NCBI RefSeq assembly: GCF_910592395.1
Contig: NC_088324.1
Coordinates: 14,846,953 to 14,906,952 of the forward strand
Direction of reading: 5' to 3'
DNA from: Lineus longissimus
Taxonomy: Eukaryota; Nemertea; Pilidiophora; Heteronemertea; Lineidae
DNA length: 60,000 nt
Part shown: in pieces, positions 55,901-60,000 of the stretch
How the letters are laid out: every line of letters begins with the position of its first letter
Numbering within the stretch: position 1 is the first letter of the stretch
Program-made: the position numbers and the translations under genes
Notes under the pieces: generated by a model
The model's database searches: none
What the model saw: only the letters and a program-made list of their open reading frames with translations
Told to the model about the DNA's origin: nothing

Positions 55901-58900
55901 ATGTACTATGCCCTACGATCAAACATATATGTATTTGTGGACATTTATCCCTTGCCTCTGGTCGTGGCAGAGTGCCTCTTCATCAGTTTAGAAGGTAGAA
56001 TCTCTCATATCTTCAGACAGATGTAATCAACCAGAAGAAAATGGAATAATGGGGCTTTAACTTGTCAGTTTCTCTCGCATATGAAGTAAATCGGATAGAC
56101 AGCTAGCCATATCAGGAGATTTTGGTCTAATGGTGATTCTCGGGGAAGGCAAGCAGATAATGTATTGTAAGTGAGGTAAGGAGAATTCACCAGTGCGGGA
56201 AGTTTGCTCTTCTTTGAGTTAAAAGCTCATGTTCTGTAAATACTACCCTATTGTCACGATTCTTTTGCAAATCGCACAAATAAAGAGGCACTGCAGTTGG
56301 GCAGTTCACAGTTATGTCCCCAAGTGTTAAAATTAAATGGTGAAATATATAATGCCCCATCTGTGCCAAAAAAATGCCATATTGCAGTCAGAATTAATGA
56401 ATTGGTAGGATTACGTACATAATGGATGATGATCCTCGTAATCATTCGATGCTGCGGTACGACAAAAACAGCGATATAATGCATATTCTTAGGTAATTGG
56501 CTATTAACAGATTTCAATCTTGCGTGCTAAGTTCAATACATGAAAGTATGAATATTTTAAAGGCGTGTTGTCTGGGGATGTATTGGTTTGTGAGATCATA
56601 TCTGTCAGCGTAGAGAGGACATGCCATTTCCAACAAGTATATGTAGTTACAACACATCACTGAAGGACTTAGTCATTGATTGAAATTTACTTGCATCGAT
56701 CCAAGAAGTGCTGGCCAGACTGCATATAATCCAATCTTTCCTACCCTTTTCCAGCAAAAGCCTGGACAAGAAATCTCATCAACTCATATACATGTCAAAG
56801 ACATGTATAAGATCACAAACATGGTGGTATTGGATTCTGGTATTGCGTTACAGCTGACAGCACTATTCATGTCAGGATGGGAACAATTTAGAACTGTTGC
56901 CCTGTTATCATGGTGCATTGATGACACAAACAAGTCAACAGTTATAATGGATCTGACCCCGGGCCCAGCAAGCAGCAGCAAAAGGGAGATTATAGGCAGG
57001 AGCTAGAGGGTCCAATTGGTGATCTGTAGTTGACCAATATACGCAGGGAACTGGGTCTGAGATATTCCGCATACATTCCGTCTCCACATCTTCATTATGT
57101 TGAGCCTGGAACTTAGATACTATCAAAATCAATACATGTATGGCCTGATATGATATCCCTGAACGAGTCCGTTCCACCCCTGCTCCACCAGAATCATAAA
57201 TAATAATACCACGCCATATACAGTCACTTATATGCAAAATGGGTGATCTTGTTTGCTCCCTAATTCAGTTTTAGGGAGCACGAAAGCCAAGCTTACCCCC
57301 GACTCTCGTAACTTGGCATGTAAGCTATAAATAGCCCAGTTAGCGAGAACGATATATGGCTGGGGGAAATTGTATTACTCCCAGGAGTAACATTGTAGGG
57401 CATTATTCAAACATCCGTAGCTGTTACATATCGAGATGGTAATTTTGAAGAAACCTAGTTATTGGCTGTCAATTTCATGGATATACAACAAAAAATGCTA
57501 GTATTGCCCTTATTTTTGTTGGGGAGTTTTTGGTATTAGAGTTACGGGCTTGATTCTGGAGTTGATCCAATCATAAACTTGGCGTAATATCAGACTGCTA
57601 TACCATGTAGGTGATCCGCTAAATCATAGCTGAGAATGGCACAACATTCTCTGTTAAGTGATCAGTTTGAATGAGACATCACAGCTTCTTTTAAACTTAA
57701 CCGAATCACAAATGTGATATCATCTTGCATCAAAGTTTCGTTAATGAAACAATGGCAAAATAGAGTTTGTCAGCTACTTGGACAGCGCTTTGCACATGAT
57801 AAAAGAGTTTTGAAGGCTCCCAGAGAAATGAAACCCCTTGCTGCCTTACCTATTCAGATACACGTACGGTACCTGTCCCCTTCAAAACATTACCTTGCTC
57901 CATCCAGCCTGACTCATTTCAGGTGGACAACTGAGTCAAAATCTCTGCACCCCTTTCGTCGTAGAGTGTGACACCAGGCTTATTCTGATTCTGCTTACAA
58001 AGCCAGATTGGCTCCTTGATTACTATTCCAGTTATGAAGTCGTGTAAATGGACATACTGTGTTTGTATGTGACATTCCGACTCCGTCATCTTCATGATCA
58101 GGATGCTATGGAATTAGCCCTAATGGTTATGATCAGTTATGTGGTCAGTATTGACTCTTGTAACAATGAGAGTGAAGTCCAGGATGATGAGTCTTGAGGA
58201 ATCCATGATACAAGTATCTATGAAAGTCACCTTTATTGCCATATGCAATGGTCAGCTTTAGTGCTTCATGTACTTGCAAATCTCATCAAGATCAGTGGGG
58301 CACAGATTTTGAATCCATTCTCTCTAGGGAATGTTGTGCCCATTTCTATTGTAGAAGTTAACACTATATAAATATTGCCCGCCACGTAGGGTAACATATA
58401 TGAAAAGATGTTGTAGGGATAACCATTCTTTCAAGTTCAAAATGGCAGACAAAATAAAATCATTATCAAGGTATGGCATTTGGATGTTTCAGTATTACAA
58501 AAGTGATGAACTTGTGTGTAAACCTCGCCATACCTTCCTTTCAATATCCTTTGTCTCAATATCAATCAATTTGCTTGGGTCCATTATGGAGTCTATCTTT
58601 GCTAGACTAATCCTTAAAAGCTTTGCTCTCAGCAATGTGTGCACTATTGTCTTAAGAAGTCACCAGTAATGTCAACGGATTGATTTTTGTATCCCCTTTA
58701 CCATGTCAACCACAAAGCGATCATCTTCTGGTCAGAGTTTTTTCGACATAATTGACATTGATTGGAAGTCAGGTATCGTTACTTGGTGGCTGTGGTCTTG
58801 TACAGTATATCATCATAAAACATTCCAGTATTCCAGCTCTTCCACTGTTGAGTTGAGCTACCACTATCGGCCTTAGCCCAGCAATGGTCTATAGCTTTCA

Positions 58901-58913
58901 AAGACGCCAGCAC

Positions 58914-59173
58914 TAACATTATTGGTTAATGCAGTTTGAACAATCCTGCTGTGATTAATGTTCACTGCACACCAAGGGATGCAATGATCCTTTCTTTACT
59001 TGATAGACCATCCATCGATCTGTGTGGTATAAGTGTCGCACTCCAGAAATGGTTACTCATAAGGAAAACACACTCCCTAACATGAGTGGTTAATGCAATT
59101 TGAACAATTAGGCCCCGATGAATGAACAAGGCACCAAGGGACGCAACCAGCGTTTATTACTTACTTGATAGAG
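58914..59173 (+). repeat. Diverged direct duplication, about 95 bp each, 164-bp offset
   Basis: Copy 1 (58914-59008) and copy 2 (about 59078-59173) share TAACAT, GGTTAATGCA(G/A)TTTGAACAAT, CACCAAGGGA(T/C)GCAA and TTACTTGATAGA in the same order, with diverged sequence between the blocks. Confidence 0.75.
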
Positions 59174-59179
59174 TAGATG

Positions 59180-60000
59180 GCCATTTTTCAAACTAATCGA
59201 TGGCAATTTGATGCTGTCAAAAGCTGCTCTTTAGCGAAATTAGGTAGATTCCATTAAACTTTAACTCATTCCTTAGTAGCTGCTAGTGTGACTAAAAGAC
59301 TGATTCCACTTCAGCGATTTGCCATGTTCCGCATTCAGGCAGAAGATTCGAATGGGTTCCGAGGCAGCCACTTCGTAATTAGCCAAATTTTTGTACAGGC
59401 ACTCTAATTACACCGTCGTGCCCCAAACAACAGATCTAATTTACCTGATGGAATTATCATCGCGACATCCCCACATACTAAAAGTTAATATTTGAAACCA
59501 ACAAGGTTATCCACTTTGATTTGTGGCATCAGTTGTCTTCAGGATATATAAAAACCTGAGGAGGTAATTATTTCGTAATTAAGCGGTCATTTTACAACTG
59601 ATTGATGATGATGCTGGCTGACAGCACGCTTCAGGCTGAGAAGTGGTTGGAGAGGGGTGTAAAATATTTACAGTGACTTGGTGAGTGAAGACCTTCTGGT
59701 ATCGAGGCGCACAGAGGTGGAATTCTTGATTGAATTGTTGAGAAGGGAGTCATTCACTGGATTTCTAAGTCTGTGTTAGTGACTTTATGCTTGGTTGGTG
59801 TAGCAAAAATGTCACAGAAACACAACCAACTTCTGCCGAAGAGGTTTTGTGTGGCTATTTGGTTTTTGAAAGGCAGCAAACCCTGTGGAAGAGCCAAGAA
59901 AATCAGGATTTTCCACCTCTGCGGGACAGGAAATCAACATGTGTTTGCGATATTCTCGGCCGAGGTCTGTGGTGCTTTCGTCTTAATCTCCAGCAGAGAT
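59180..60000. other. Right edge, nothing identified
   Basis: No open frame of note, no repeat and no RNA gene recognised. Confidence 0.5.

Larger units (their letters stand above)
49370..58900. other. Long region with anonymous frames only
   Basis: Many 60-108 codon frames occur, more on the + strand than the - strand, none with a recognised domain. The more protein-like ones are + 53330-53581, + 54886-55161, + 55692-55991 and + 56680-57006 (including NMVVLDSGIALQLTALFMSG). They may be parts of unrecognised exons or transposon relics, or chance frames in intronic DNA. Two decayed duplications are listed separately. Confidence 0.4.

Noticed and set aside
1-60000. CRISPR arrays, bacterial operons, phage or replication origins
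   Set aside because: The arrays present are head-to-tail minisatellites without spacers, and the genes are spliced animal genes; nothing prokaryotic was seen.

Overview
This 60 kb window is nuclear DNA from an animal. It has spliced genes with GT-AG introns, long AT-rich non-coding stretches, minisatellites, a MITE and a tRNA-derived SINE-like element. The gene content (NRARP, ABHD16A and a class A GPCR) and short introns of about 100-1600 bp suggest an invertebrate bilaterian. I cannot name the phylum. One 3'-UTR motif would fit a protostome, but weakly.

Three genes are well supported. (1) A single-exon NRARP (Notch-regulated ankyrin repeat protein), + strand, 9323-9655. It has a recognisable core promoter and lies in a 13 kb stretch unusually dense in CSL/Su(H) binding motifs, as expected for a Notch feedback gene. 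(2) The 5' three quarters of ABHD16A, a phosphatidylserine lipase, + strand, as 13 exons from 17257 to 22847. Every splice phase is consistent. The last exons, which should carry the catalytic Asp and His, could not be found. (3) A complete two-exon class A GPCR, - strand, 29521 to 24928, tail-to-tail with ABHD16A. It has amine-receptor landmarks (Asp3.32, Trp7.40, Tyr7.43) but has lost Asp2.50, Arg3.50 of DRY and Asn7.49.

Layout: 1-8.9 kb is non-coding, with weak open frames and CSL motifs. 8.9-10.2 kb is the NRARP promoter, gene and 3' flank. 10.2-16.3 kb is non-coding with a possible lncRNA-like unit and a repeated TYGATTAC motif. 16.3-24 kb is ABHD16A with two different intronic minisatellites, both with 28-bp periods. 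24.5-29.5 kb is the GPCR. 29.6-60 kb has no identifiable gene. That last part holds a few anonymous exon-like frames, a 118-bp MITE, a 64-bp satellite, a SINE-like element and several decayed local duplications.

The best leads are the CSL motif cluster around NRARP, the atypical GPCR and the missing 3' end of ABHD16A. I found no clear sign of a wholly new system. Anonymous frames are listed with low confidence and without assigned function.
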